Shown here: in pieces, positions 15,304 through 24,289 of the stretch
Layout of the letters: the number at the start of each line of letters is the position of its first letter
How positions within the stretch are numbered: position 1 is the stretch's first letter
From: Moorena sp. SIO3I8
GTDB lineage: Bacteria > Cyanobacteriota > Cyanobacteriia > Cyanobacteriales > Coleofasciculaceae
Length of the DNA: 39,924 nt
Direction of reading: 5' to 3'
Assembly (NCBI RefSeq): GCF_010692325.1
Contig: NZ_JAAHHW010000060.1
Span: forward strand, 1 to 39,924
Position numbers and translations under genes: made by a program
Notes under the pieces: model-generated
Database searches by the model: none
Told to the model about the DNA's origin: nothing
The model's input: only the letters and a program-made list of their open reading frames with translations

Positions 15304-17385
15304 ATGACTGACAATGTTCTTGACGTCCGTAATCTGAAAGTCCAATTCCAAACCGATGTAAAACAGGTCACAGCCGTTGACAGCATTGACTTTCAACTGC
15401 GTCGAGGACAAACCCTAGGAATTGTGGGGGAGTCAGGTTCTGGGAAATCAGTCACGTCTTTGGCCATAATGGGTTTGATCCCCTATCCTGGTAAGGTTAC
15501 CAATGGCGAGATTTATTTCCGACCCTCAACTCGGGAAAAAGGGGTGGATTTACTAGGGGTGAGTCCTGATCAAAAACAGTCCTACCGGGGTGGTCAAATC
15601 TCGATGATTTTTCAAGAACCGATGACCTCCCTTAACCCAGTTTATACCTGTGGGTTTCAACTGACAGAAGCAATTCTGCAACACCAGGATGTTTCCCTAA
15701 AAGAAGCAAGGCGTCAAGCCATGGCTCGTCTTCAAGAGGTCAAGCTACTCCCTAGCGACCAACAATTGAGGGAGACTTTTCTAGAGGAATTCCGTCGGGA
15801 GAACCCTGGTCAAGCTATACCGGGGGAACGGCTAATTAATCGTCACATTAACCAGCAAAAACGGGAAATATTAAAGCGCTATCCCCATGAACTGTCTGGT
15901 GGTCAATTGCAGCGGGTCATGATTGCGATCGCAATTTCTTGTAACCCTGATGTGTTGATTGCTGATGAACCCACTACTGCTCTCGATGTTACCGTACAGG
16001 CAACCATTCTGGATTTGCTCAGGGAGTTACGGGATACCCGAGGGATGTCCATGATTTTTATTACCCACGACTTAGGGGTAATTGCGGAAATTGCTGACAG
16101 CGTAGCGGTGATGTACCAAGGCAAAATTGTGGAAAGGGGTGATGTCTGGAAAATTTTCTCTGAACCAAACCATCCCTACACCAAGGGATTATTAGCCTGT
16201 CGCCCAACTCTCGACCAAACAATAACATACCTACCGACTGTTTCTGACTTCATGGAGGTGGTAACTACTCCTACTGGAGAACAGGTGATCCGAGAAAAAT
16301 CAAAAGGGTTGAATGTTGACCGGTTCCAGCTTCAAACTTCCTCAGATAACCTACCCTACGGGAACGCTAAAGGCGAACAACCTTCAAGCTTCCAACCTTC
16401 AACCTCCCAACCTTCAACCAAACAACCTTCAACCAAACAACCTTGGCCAAAAGGCCACGCTACGCGAACAACCTTCAACCAAACAACTACACCACCATTA
16501 GTTTCGGTGCGTAACTTACAGGTAGGCTTTCCCATTCGAGGCGTATTTGGCGGGACGAAACGCTATCTGATGGCAGTGAATGGAGTATCCTTTGATGTTT
16601 ATCCTAGTGAAACCTTGGGCTTAGTGGGAGAATCCGGTTGTGGCAAATCTACCTTAGCACGAACATTGCTGCGCTTGATTGAACCAATGGGTGGAGAAGT
16701 AAACTTTGATGGTCAAGAAATTACCAAAATCAAGGGTATGGGTTTGCGGCAACTACGCCGTGAAATGCAAATTGTGTTTCAGAATCCCTTTAGTTCCCTC
16801 GACCCACGACTGAAGATTGGAGAAGCAGTGATGGAACCCCTATTGATTCATGATGTTGGGGGTAATAGTAAGGAAAAACGCGATCGCGTGGCTGAGTTGT
16901 TGGAGCGAGTGGATTTAAATCCTGACTGGATGAATCGCTATCCTCACGAATTTTCTGGAGGTCAGCGCCAGCGGGTATGTATTGCTAGGGCACTCGCTCT
17001 TAATCCTAAGTTTATCATTTGTGATGAATCCGTTTCTGCTCTAGATGTTTCCGTACAGGCACAGGTTCTGAATTTGCTGAAACAATTGCAGGAGGATTTC
17101 GGCTTAACCTATATCTTCATTTCCCATGACTTGAGTGTAGTCAAATTCATGAGCGATCGCATTATGGTAATGAACCAGGGCAAAATAGAAGAAATTGGTC
17201 CCGCTGACAATATTTATCGAGAACCGCAGCAGGATTATACTCGTCAGCTGATTGCTTCTATTCCCACTGGTACTCTCGATCGGATTCAACAGCAGCAAGA
17301 CAGACGACAAGCTATGGAAATACCTGAGATTAGTGATCCATGGTCTGTTAATTCTGAGATTAGTGATCCATGGTCTGTTAATTAA
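15304..17385 (+). CDS. Fused two-domain ABC transporter ATPase, oligo/dipeptide (DppD-DppF) type
   Basis: About 693 residues from the ATG at 15304; a TTG at 15295 is also possible. It energises import of peptides or similar solutes at the cytoplasmic membrane. NBD1 has Walker A GESGSGKS, signature LSGGQLQRV (about 200) and Walker [12 protein letters not shown] (about 222). NBD2 has GESGCGKST (about 445), FSGGQRQRV (about 553) and [11 protein letters not shown] (about 574, with Ser replacing the usual Pro). Both have the C-terminal extension of the oligopeptide class. Between the domains, residues about 343-402 are a low-complexity Ser/Thr/Gln/Pro linker encoded by the genome's dispersed repeats. 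The C-terminus ends with a duplicated EISDPWSVN. Permease and binding-protein genes are not adjacent, as is common for such cyanobacterial ATPases. Confidence 0.92.
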   Translation: MTDNVLDVRNLKVQFQTDVKQVTAVDSIDFQLRRGQTLGIVGESGSGKSVTSLAIMGLIPYPGKVTNGEIYFRPSTREKGVDLLGVSPDQKQSYRGGQISMIFQEPMTSLNPVYTCGFQLTEAILQHQDVSLKEARRQAMARLQEVKLLPSDQQLRETFLEEFRRENPGQAIPGERLINRHINQQKREILKRYPHELSGGQLQRVMIAIAISCNPDVLIADEPTTALDVTVQATILDLLRELRDTRGMSMIFITHDLGVIAEIADSVAVMYQGKIVERGDVWKIFSEPNHPYTKGLLACRPTLDQTITYLPTVSDFMEVVTTPTGEQVIREKSKGLNVDRFQLQTSSDNLPYGNAKGEQPSSFQPSTSQPSTKQPSTKQPWPKGHATRTTFNQTTTPPLVSVRNLQVGFPIRGVFGGTKRYLMAVNGVSFDVYPSETLGLVGESGCGKSTLARTLLRLIEPMGGEVNFDGQEITKIKGMGLRQLRREMQIVFQNPFSSLDPRLKIGEAVMEPLLIHDVGGNSKEKRDRVAELLERVDLNPDWMNRYPHEFSGGQRQRVCIARALALNPKFIICDESVSALDVSVQAQVLNLLKQLQEDFGLTYIFISHDLSVVKFMSDRIMVMNQGKIEEIGPADNIYREPQQDYTRQLIASIPTGTLDRIQQQQDRRQAMEIPEISDPWSVNSEISDPWSVN
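16372..16490 (+). repeat. Dispersed CAACCTTCAACC / GGCCACGCTACGCGAAC repeat inside the ABC coding region
   Basis: Runs of AACCTTCAACC-like words plus TTGGCCAAAAGGCCACGC-TACGCGAAC, the same composite seen between genes at 25722-25865 and 28426-28540. Here it is read in frame as the inter-domain linker ([20 protein letters not shown] and onward). Confidence 0.9.
17326..17382 (+). repeat. 30-bp tandem duplication at the end of the ABC gene
   Basis: GAGATTAGTGATCCATGGTC-TGTTAAT occurs twice, at 17326 and 17356, encoding EISDPWSVN twice. The identity is complete, so the duplication is probably recent. Confidence 0.95.
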
Positions 17386-17661
17386 GGGAAAGGTGATTTT
17401 TTTTAATTCAAAATGCTAAATAAAAATTCAAAATTACATAAGCTATCAGCTATCAGCGTGTCGCGTATCAGCTATCAGTATCGAAGTCTGTGCCACGAGT
17501 CATGGAATTTTCCCCAGACTCTCAATTCTCATGAATCTGGAATTATTAAATTATCTCGTTCTAGGTTTATTTTAAGCACCTCAAGTAGCGTGAGCTAAAA
17601 GCTCACGGCTGACGGCTTACAAAATTACTAGCCTTATAATTTTGAATTGTTGACAACGGAT

Positions 17662-17694
17662 ACAAGCCCCTGAATTCATTTCGGGGGTATTTTT
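17662..17694 (+). terminator. Possible rho-independent terminator
   Basis: CCCCTGAA and TTTCGGGGG can pair (one T-G wobble) around a short ATTCA loop, followed by TATTTTTT. It lies about 280 bases after the ABC gene, with repeats in between that may have been inserted later. Confidence 0.5.
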
Positions 17695-17718
17695 TAATTT
17701 TGAATTGATAATTTATGG

Positions 17719-17881
17719 AGTTTAGACTATAGCGATTTTTAGCCTAATGAGGTACACATTATTTTTTCCATGTTCCCTATTCCCCTCCTGGGAGGGTTTA
17801 GGGGTGGGTTAATCTTCCCTGTTACCTGTTCCCTAAAACCAGTAAATCTGTACCTCACATAATTGAAAAACGCTATAAACT
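17719..17881. mobile_element. MITE-like element with inverted ends TATAGCG-TTTTT...TGAGGTACA
   Basis: The left end (17719-17756) reads agttta...TATAGCGATTTTTAGCCTAA-TGAGGTACA. The right end (17849-17881) is its inverse, with about 27 of 35 bases matching. The 90-base interior holds TTCCCTATTCCCCTCC-type words and no gene. The same end motif recurs at 34833-34860, 34634-34648 and 39681-39688. It is therefore likely a mobile non-coding family, mobilised in trans by an unknown transposase. Confidence 0.55.
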
Positions 17882-18012
17882 ACTTCAAGGACTTGCCCCC
17901 TAGTTCATCAGCTTGTAGGGTGGGCAAAAACAGTTTGGTTATTTTGAGTATTTTAGATAATAGAACTTTGCACACCCTACTTTAATTAGTATTTTTTTGA
18001 CTATAGCTACTT

Positions 18013-18639
18013 TTAGTTAGAGTGCTCTTGCAGCCAGTTGAGTAAGTCATCACTGGTCTGAAAATCCCAGATGGCTTCTGATAAACCTTCTAGGTCTTGG
18101 TGGGTCAAGGCTTCGATTAATGCCAAGGCATTAGTTGTGAGTTTACCAAAACGGCTCTCAAGCAGTCGCAATAGTAAATTTCTTTCCCCTTCTTCTCGTC
18201 CTTCTCTTTTCGCGAAACTCAATGCACCTCGCGCGTCCTCCAAAGCCATCTCCTGTTTGCGGAGTTTTTCCACTTCTGAGACATTCAACCCCGCTTGATT
18301 TGCTATAGTTAAGGCTTTTTCTAGCTGTGGGATTTCCCTGAGCTGGTCAGGAATAATTTCTAAGTTGGGCGCTTCTTTGATAAAATAGATCCACTTATCT
18401 ATCACACTTTCCAACTCTTCCAGTTGCTTAGTAAATTTCGGAAGTTCCACAAACACCAGCTTGTCTTTTAAATCCACTACATCCCCAGCACTATAGGGGT
18501 CAATAATTTCTAAATCCTGGATGACCGAGTTACCGGAGTAGATCATGGCATTTAGGAAAGAAATCAGAATATCCTTACTCTGATCTGAGCCAAAGATTTT
18601 CTTGAAAGCAAAGTCAGTTTTCGGGCTGATGAATCTCAT
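18013..18639 (-). CDS. Rpn/PD-(D/E)XK-family protein with the nuclease core deleted
   Basis: 208 residues. The start MRFISPKTDFAFKKIFGSDQ and SKDILISFLNAMIY is the classic N-terminus of Rpn-family (PD-(D/E)XK transposase-like) proteins, and VFVELPKFTKQLEELESVID-KWIYFIKEA is their middle-to-late part. Between them only about 19 residues remain (IDPYSAGDVVDLKDKL), where full-length relatives have about 100 more, including the strand with the E-x-Q/K catalytic motif. The frame is kept, so a short protein could be made, but nuclease activity is not expected. The C-terminus carries a Glu/Arg-rich coiled stretch and a DUF4351-like end (LLLRLLESRFGKLT). It stands alone between repeat-rich gaps. Confidence 0.8.
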   Translation of the reverse strand: MRFISPKTDFAFKKIFGSDQSKDILISFLNAMIYSGNSVIQDLEIIDPYSAGDVVDLKDKLVFVELPKFTKQLEELESVIDKWIYFIKEAPNLEIIPDQLREIPQLEKALTIANQAGLNVSEVEKLRKQEMALEDARGALSFAKREGREEGERNLLLRLLESRFGKLTTNALALIEALTHQDLEGLSEAIWDFQTSDDLLNWLQEHSN

Positions 18640-19006
18640 GGTTTTACCGGGTTACAAGGTTTATATAGGGAGGAGGGAGTAGGGAGGAGGGAGTAGGGAA
18701 TAGGGGGAATATAGCGCTACGCGCAAGGCAATTCGTGTGTTCACAACCCAGATACAAACGCTAAGTACCTGGACAAAAATAAACCTCACTTCTTGATGCA
18801 AAGCGCGAGTGGGGGAAACCCCCTGTTCCGAAGCTGCATCGCTGTATTAACTTGTGTAAAGTTGCCAAAAGTCCGTCTGCTCCCTGCTCCGAAGTCCCTG
18901 CTCCCTATTTCAACAGTTAATTTTACTTGTGTCCTACTACTTATATATCATAGTAACATAGGTAAAAGAGTTTACATTATGGGTTTAACTCCAGGATAAT
19001 CTGATC
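18640..19006. other. Repeat-filled gap
   Basis: GGGAGGAGGGAGTAGGGAATA-type repeats at 18665-18705, a TAGCGCTACGCGCAAG word at 18712-18727, a GATGCA...TGCATC hairpin with an inner GGGGG/CCCCC pair (18795-18840), and 'gctccctgctccgaagtccct' at 18880-18900, also found at 36222-36242. No supported gene; the 68-codon frame at 18793 runs through these repeats. Confidence 0.7.
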
Positions 19007-19315
19007 ATGAACAAGCAATTATTTTCTCTAATTAAAATAACATCTATTATTTTGATTACTTGCGCTTTATGTCTAGAAATTTGGTATATTTATTTACAGC
19101 TAAATGATGGCTCTATACCAAGTAACCTCTATTCTGCATTGTGGCTAGCAAGTATCGCTTTAATCTCCCATTTTATTGAAGGTTTAATCGCTGCTTTTAA
19201 AGCAGAAAGTTGTGATAAAAATCCTATAACCTATGGCATTTATACGTTTTTTGTCGGGTTTGTTGGATTGTGGGAATTATTTAATCCAACTTCAGAAAGT
19301 TCTAGTTATAAATAA
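19007..19315 (+). CDS. Small two- or three-segment membrane protein, function unknown
   Basis: 102 residues with hydrophobic segments ITSIILITCALCLEIWYIYL (about 11-30), LYSALWLASIALISHFIEGL (about 42-61) and TYGIYTFFVGFVGLWELF (about 76-93). The family is not recognised. It resembles small DUF-type inner-membrane proteins with three helices. It stands alone and no neighbour suggests a role. Confidence 0.6.
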   Translation: MNKQLFSLIKITSIILITCALCLEIWYIYLQLNDGSIPSNLYSALWLASIALISHFIEGLIAAFKAESCDKNPITYGIYTFFVGFVGLWELFNPTSESSSYK

Positions 19316-19685
19316 ACCGTTGTACTGGCTTATTCCCCGATCTCAAGAAAAAAATGATTAGTGTAACTGACCACTTAGAATTAAGCGACCGTATTTTAGC
19401 AAGAGCCATATCCACAGGGCAAACGCATCTTAAGATATGGGATGATGCACCTTGGCTGCATCATCCCATATCTTACGAACTAGGGCGCTCTAGCGGACGC
19501 GATCGCGAATAGTGCCCTTTTTCCCGACAGGTGGTGCTCGCGCCGCTAAGCTTGAGGTGGTTATAGGTAAAGATCGGGTGTTGCTGAATCAAGAAATGCC
19601 TTATAATTATATATAAGATCGGGGTCTTATAGTAATCTTGCCCCCCACACTCCCGACTCCCGACTCCCTTCTTATTAATACTCAC
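19316..19685. other. Gap with a long perfect hairpin and a 52-codon frame
   Basis: A 19-bp perfect stem at 19431-19475 dominates. An ATG at 19354 opens a 52-codon frame (to 19512, MISVTDHLELSDRILARAIS...), but it runs through the hairpin and has no relatives I recognise, so it is probably not a gene. Short 'cccgactcccgactccc' repeats lie at 19650-19672. Confidence 0.5.
19431..19475. repeat. Perfect 19-bp inverted repeat with a 7-nt loop
   Basis: Arms TAAGATATGGGATGATGCA (19431-19449) and its exact complement (19457-19475) around CCTTGGC. There is no T-run on either side, so it is not a clear terminator. It could be a cruciform, a transposon end relic or a structured RNA. Confidence 0.9.
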
Positions 19686-20285
19686 CTACCGTGCTCGTAA
19701 TTCTGTTTCTAGTTTCCCTAAATCCTCTTTCAGGAAAACCGTAACTTGTCCAATGAAAGCCTTGCCGCTATCATTTTGGGTTATTTCTATCCAATAGCCG
19801 TATTGTTCTCCTGACAAAAGTTGACCCTGTTCAGCTGACCACAGTGGTAGGTTTTTTCGCCGTGATAAATCTAAGATTTCAGGAGTTGGATAGGTATATA
19901 CAAACTGAGCGCTATTGTAATCTCGATAAATCTGTGGACCATAGACAGTGCGCAGAGATTCCTCCAGGCGTTCGAGGGTTACCCCATTAACTTGGTCATG
20001 GATAGCAATGCGTTCACTGCGAATCGTACTCCGGTCTTTTGGATAAGAGATGCTACCAGGAGGCAAGACCGTGGCTTGAAAGGTAAATCGTTCCCCAGCC
20101 GTATCACTTTTGCGAACTACTAAGCCATCTCCAATACCAGGCCGTAGAGTGGGGTGACCGTTAATCCATGCAGCTACTTGATCAGTTCTCTGACCAGGCA
20201 GGGCATTAACCGGATTGCCAGTTAGTGCGAATATAATGCCCAGTGATAGAAATGATCCTATTTTAATAACATTCATTGAGAGCAC
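19686..20285 (-). CDS. Secreted or periplasmic protein, function unknown
   Basis: 199 residues. The N-terminus MNVIKIGSFLSLGIIFALTG with NPVNALPG is a typical signal peptide with probable cleavage after VNA. The start may be the second Met (position 4), as MLSM precedes it. The mature part is soluble, with AAWINGHPTLRPGIGDGLVV, TFQATVLPPGSI and TPEILDLSRRKNLPLW. I recognise it only as a cyanobacterial exported protein type without assigned function. It lies about 250 bases downstream of the porin on the same strand, beyond a terminator, so it is transcribed separately. Confidence 0.65.
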   Translation of the reverse strand: MLSMNVIKIGSFLSLGIIFALTGNPVNALPGQRTDQVAAWINGHPTLRPGIGDGLVVRKSDTAGERFTFQATVLPPGSISYPKDRSTIRSERIAIHDQVNGVTLERLEESLRTVYGPQIYRDYNSAQFVYTYPTPEILDLSRRKNLPLWSAEQGQLLSGEQYGYWIEITQNDSGKAFIGQVTVFLKEDLGKLETELRAR

Positions 20286-20334
20286 CTGTTAGCTGAGTTT
20301 TGGGTAAATCCTAGCATTTTGATACTCAAACAGA

Positions 20335-20363
20335 AAAACCCCGACCTCCAAAAGAAGTCGGGA
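20335..20363 (-). terminator. Rho-independent terminator of the downstream porin gene
   Basis: Read on the minus strand, CCCGACTTC and GGAGGTCGGG pair around TTTT and are followed by GTTTTTC. It lies about 170 bases after the porin stop at 20535 and before the secreted-protein gene. Confidence 0.7.
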
Positions 20364-20534
20364 TGATTGTTACTAAAGAAAGATGGCTTTTAGAGCTGGT
20401 GGTGCGTTACGGGACAAGCTATCCCAACCCTGACTACCGTGAAAATGATGGCTAGCAGGTCCCTAACGCACCCTACGCACTATCTGCTGATAACTAACAG
20501 CTAATAGCTAATAGCAAACCCTAGAATCTATTAC

Positions 20535-22226
20535 CTAGAACTCAAAGGTTGTACGGATGGCTCCAACCCAAATCGTATCATTGTCATCATCGTGATTAGG
20601 ATTAAAAATCACGTAGGCTCCTGGAGTAATCGTGATGTTCTTGCTAATCGGGAATTTGTAATGTGCCTCAACCAGGTAAGAAGTATCATTATCTTCATCA
20701 GCACCATCAATGTCGGTAGCCTTAGGTGGCACACCTCCCGCAAAACTCAGCACAGCTCCCTCTTTGCCTAAATCCAGGAAAGACAGGTTAGCTGACCAAG
20801 TTAAGATTTCAGCATTGTCACCTTCTTCCACCGCACCATTATCATCTTCTGCTTCAGCATCAATATAACCAAACCAACCGCCGATATGAATTTGTGAGGT
20901 AAGACGAAAACTCGCTTGTGCTCCAAAGCGATTAGCAGAGGTAGCCGTCTCGCCAAAAGGCTCCCTGGCCAGGTCACTACCAGTGTTATCGGTAAGATTG
21001 ACATCGTCTCCTGGCTGGTAGCTACGGAGGTAGGTCAAAGATATCTCCAAGTTATCAATGGGGGAAATACCCAGTTGAGCACCAGCGCTATAGGCACCAT
21101 TGAACAATCCATCTCCCTGAGCAGGACTAGGCGCATCGCCATCATCAGCTAGATAAAGTAGTGATAGATTCAAGGCATCACTAAATTCATAGGTTAAACC
21201 GCCACCAGCTCCCTCTGGTCCCCGATGGACTAGGGGGTTACGGCGGACAAACCGGGATAAGCCACCACTGCCACTGCTTTCCACGAAGGGGTTGGTCGGG
21301 TCAAAAAGATCATCTATAGCAAGTCCAGATGTTCCCACATAAGCCGTGGTTTTTGTACCAATGGGGAAAAGATAGAACAAGTCAGGAAGTTCAACATTGT
21401 TCTCATTATCCTCATCATGACCCAAGCGAGCCGAGTCGGTACCAACCACATCATTGAGTTGAATAAAGTTTCCTGCCTCGAAACGAACTCTCAACCGGTC
21501 TTTCCCGGTGAAGCTGGTATCGAAGTTCAGACGTACGCGATCGCTTAAGGTAATGTTTTGATCAAAATCATCTCCACTACCATCAGCTTTTTCATCCCCA
21601 AAGGCACCAGCGAGGGTAAAGATCACCTGCCCTTCAAGTTTGGTGGTGGTAGAGAACTGATGGTCTTCTAGGAAAGCCACCCGACCTTCTAAGTTATCCA
21701 CCCGTGCCCCTAGGGTAGCCAATTCGGATTCAAACTCTTGAATCAGCCGTTGCAGGGTTTCCAGGTCCTCCCGGGTAATAAAATCCGCCGTGCTAGCCGC
21801 AATTAACCGCTCAATCTGGTTCAAGCAAGCATTCAAACCAGCCGCAAATTCATAACGGGTAGTTGCCCGGTTTCCACGGAATGTGCGGTTAGGATAACCA
21901 GCAATACAGCCATACCGTTCTACCAGAGAGCGCAGAGCTTCATAAGCCCAGTCTCCTGGAGATACGTCCCGCAGTTGGGAAACACTGGTGACCTGGTCTA
22001 TCGAATCTACATTTGTGCCCTCGTTGTTGTAGATATTGATTTGTTTTAAAATTTCCGAGTTAGACTCACTGGTAGCCTGGGCAACGGTTAGATCTTGTGG
22101 AGCCAGTTGAGTTTCAGTAGAAGATGCCTCAAGGCTGGGAGCACCATAGGCACTGTTAGCCACCAGCAGTGAAGCCCCTAGCACAGCGGGACTATATTTG
22201 ATCGTATTCCAAAAAATTGTTGACAT
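20535..22226 (-). CDS. SLH-domain outer-membrane porin, OprB / iron-uptake type (copy A)
   Basis: 563 residues. After a signal peptide (about 1-28, LGASLLVANSAYGA) comes an SLH domain (VSPGDWAYEALRSLVERYGC, GYPNRTFRGNRATTRYEFAA) that anchors to peptidoglycan. A coiled coil follows (ETLQRLIQEFESELATLGAR-VDNLEGR), then an OprB-type beta-barrel ending in GAIRTTFEF with a C-terminal Phe as in outer-membrane proteins. Cyanobacterial proteins of this build (SomA/SomB, iron-uptake porins) pass small inorganic solutes. It is very similar to the next gene upstream, showing tandem duplication; most differences are in the barrel loops. Confidence 0.92.
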   Translation of the reverse strand: MSTIFWNTIKYSPAVLGASLLVANSAYGAPSLEASSTETQLAPQDLTVAQATSESNSEILKQINIYNNEGTNVDSIDQVTSVSQLRDVSPGDWAYEALRSLVERYGCIAGYPNRTFRGNRATTRYEFAAGLNACLNQIERLIAASTADFITREDLETLQRLIQEFESELATLGARVDNLEGRVAFLEDHQFSTTTKLEGQVIFTLAGAFGDEKADGSGDDFDQNITLSDRVRLNFDTSFTGKDRLRVRFEAGNFIQLNDVVGTDSARLGHDEDNENNVELPDLFYLFPIGTKTTAYVGTSGLAIDDLFDPTNPFVESSGSGGLSRFVRRNPLVHRGPEGAGGGLTYEFSDALNLSLLYLADDGDAPSPAQGDGLFNGAYSAGAQLGISPIDNLEISLTYLRSYQPGDDVNLTDNTGSDLAREPFGETATSANRFGAQASFRLTSQIHIGGWFGYIDAEAEDDNGAVEEGDNAEILTWSANLSFLDLGKEGAVLSFAGGVPPKATDIDGADEDNDTSYLVEAHYKFPISKNITITPGAYVIFNPNHDDDNDTIWVGAIRTTFEF

Positions 22227-22594
22227 CCTTGCTCAATCAACCTCACACCTAGTAGACGACACTATTGGACTCAACTGAGTCCGCAATTTTTTCCTTATAA
22301 CCACTAAAATTAGTTAGGTCTAAGACAACTCTGGATTAAGATATCATTTTTTGTGTGATTTTTCGAGAAAGATACTCATCCTCGATTTTAGTCACTTAAA
22401 ATACCAATTTTCTTAAGCAACAGAGCAATGGGTTTCTGTGGGAAGTGCGATTATAGGGAGTAAGGTTGAAGGGGAGGTAAGGCTTTCTCTTAAACTAGTC
22501 CTAAACTAGTAAGGTATCTGCTGATCACTGACAGCAGATACCTTACTAGCAAACCTTAGAATTTTTACCTAGAATTTTTACCTACAATGTTTCC
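22227..22594. promoter_or_regulatory. Leader of porin copy A (conserved with copy B)
   Basis: The 240 bases before the start (22227-22470) align to the region before copy B (24290-24540). Shared blocks include caacctcacacctagtagac, aaccactaaaatt, tttttaagcaacagagcaat-like and gaggtaaggcttt. Conservation in non-coding sequence suggests shared promoter and leader control. The remainder toward 22594 holds short 'ctgatcactgacagcag' repeats. Confidence 0.55.
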
Positions 22595-24289
22595 CTAGAA
22601 CTTAAAAGTGGTACGGATTGCTCCAACCCAAATCGTATCATTGTCATCATCGTGATTAGGATTGAAAATCACGTAGGCTCCTGGAGTAATCAGGATGTTC
22701 TTGGTAATCGGGAATTTGTACTGTGCCTCAATCAGGTAGGAAGTATCATCATCGTCACTAGCACCATCAATGTCGGTAGCCTTAGGTGGCATACCCCCGG
22801 CAATACTGAACACAGCTCCCTCTTTGCCAAAATCGATGAAAGACAGGTTGGCTGCCCAAGTGACAATGTCAGCATTGTCACCCTCTTCCACCGTACCATT
22901 ATCATCTTCCGCTTCAGCATCAATATAACCAAACCAACCGCCGAGATGAATTTGTTCAGTCAAGCGAAAACTAGCTTGTGCTCCTAAGCGATTAGCCGAG
23001 GTAGGCACGCCATTGCCGAAGGGGCGCTTAGCTAAGGGACTACCAGTGCTACCGGAAAGATTGATATCCCCTTCTCGCTGGTAGCTACGGACGTAGATCA
23101 AAGATAGATCCAAGTTATCAATCGGTGAAATAGCCAGTTCAGCACCAGCACTATAGGAACCATTGAACAATCCTAAGCCCTCACCGGGATTAGGCGCATC
23201 ACCATCATCAGCTAGATAAAGTACTGATAGTTTCAAGGCATCACTAAATTTATAGCTGAAACCGGCACCAGCTCCCTCTGCTCCGCGAAGGGTTAGGGGG
23301 TTACGGCGGACAAACCGGGATAAGCCACCACTGCCACTGCTTCCCAGGAAGGGGTTGGTCGGGTTGAAAATGTTATTCAAGTCAAGGCCAGAGGTTCCCA
23401 CATAACCCCTGAATTTCTTACCAATCGGGAAACGGTAGTACAAGTCATTAATCTCAACATCGTTACCACCACCGGCATCATGACCCAAGCGAGCCATGTC
23501 GGTACCAGTCACACCAGCGAGACTAGTAAAGTTTCCTGCCTGCAAACGAGTTCTCAACCGGTCTTTACCGGTGAAGCTGGTATCGAAGTTCAGACGTACC
23601 CGGTTACTTAAGGTAATGTTTTCATCAATACCATCTCCACTACCATCAGCTTTTTCATCCCCAAAGGCACCAGCGAAGGTAAACAGAACCTCCCCTTTGA
23701 GTTTGGTGGTGGTAGAGAACTGATGGTCTTCTAGGAAAGCCACCCGACCTTCTAGGTTATCCACCCGTGCCCCTAGGGTTGCCAATTCTGCTTCAAACTC
23801 TTGAATCAGCCGTTGCAGGGTTTCCAGGTCCTCCCGGGTAATAAAGTCAGCGGTGCTAGCTGCAATTAACCGCTCAATCTGGTTCAAGCAAGCATTCAAA
23901 CCAGCCGCAAACTCATAACGAGTAGTTGCCCGGTTTCCACGGAATGTGCGGTTAGGATAACCAGCAATACAGCCATACCGTTCTACCAGAGAGCGCAAAG
24001 CTTCATAGGCCCAGTCACCAGGAGATACGTCCCGCAGTTGGGAAACACTGGTGACCTGGTCGATCGAATCTACATCCTTGCCCTCGTTGTTGTAGATATT
24101 GATTTGTTTTAAAATTTCCGAGTTAGACTCACTGGTGGCCTGGGCAACCGTTAGCTCTTGTTGACCCACTTGAGCTTCAGTAGAAGATTCCTCAAGGCTG
24201 GGAGCACCATAGGCACTGTTAGCTACCAGCAGTGAAGCCCCTAGCAAAGCTGGACTATATTTGATCGTATTCCAAAAAACTGTTGACAT
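22595..24289 (-). CDS. SLH-domain outer-membrane porin, OprB / iron-uptake type (copy B)
   Basis: 564 residues with the same architecture as copy A: signal peptide, SLH domain (about 88-140), coiled coil (about 155-195) and beta-barrel ending GAIRTTFKF. The first 200 residues are nearly identical to copy A. The barrel diverges, for example NDLYYRFPIGKKFRGYVGTS here against PDLFYLFPIGTKTTAYVGTS there. It lies upstream of copy A with 368 bases between, and each has its own leader, so they may be separately regulated. Loop differences could change solute preference, which is inference. Confidence 0.92.
   Translation of the reverse strand: MSTVFWNTIKYSPALLGASLLVANSAYGAPSLEESSTEAQVGQQELTVAQATSESNSEILKQINIYNNEGKDVDSIDQVTSVSQLRDVSPGDWAYEALRSLVERYGCIAGYPNRTFRGNRATTRYEFAAGLNACLNQIERLIAASTADFITREDLETLQRLIQEFEAELATLGARVDNLEGRVAFLEDHQFSTTTKLKGEVLFTFAGAFGDEKADGSGDGIDENITLSNRVRLNFDTSFTGKDRLRTRLQAGNFTSLAGVTGTDMARLGHDAGGGNDVEINDLYYRFPIGKKFRGYVGTSGLDLNNIFNPTNPFLGSSGSGGLSRFVRRNPLTLRGAEGAGAGFSYKFSDALKLSVLYLADDGDAPNPGEGLGLFNGSYSAGAELAISPIDNLDLSLIYVRSYQREGDINLSGSTGSPLAKRPFGNGVPTSANRLGAQASFRLTEQIHLGGWFGYIDAEAEDDNGTVEEGDNADIVTWAANLSFIDFGKEGAVFSIAGGMPPKATDIDGASDDDDTSYLIEAQYKFPITKNILITPGAYVIFNPNHDDDNDTIWVGAIRTTFKF

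Larger units (their letters stand above)
17386..18012. other. Repeat-rich gap with a hairpin terminator and a MITE-like element
   Basis: Contains 'agctatcagc' repeats (17437-17480), a putative terminator (17662-17694), the inverted element at 17719-17881, and a final unique stretch. A 61-codon frame at 17413 runs through repeats and is not supported as a gene. Confidence 0.7.

Noticed and set aside
17413-17598. 61-codon frame after the ABC gene
   Set aside because: It runs through 'agctatcagc' repeats, has no recognisable protein pattern and no ribosome binding site.
18793-18999. 68-codon frame between the Rpn-type gene and the small membrane protein
   Set aside because: It is composed of dispersed repeat words and a hairpin; the translation looks non-native.
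19354-19512. 52-codon ATG frame
   Set aside because: It passes straight through a 19-bp perfect hairpin and shows no known family pattern; kept only as a remark in the gap entry.
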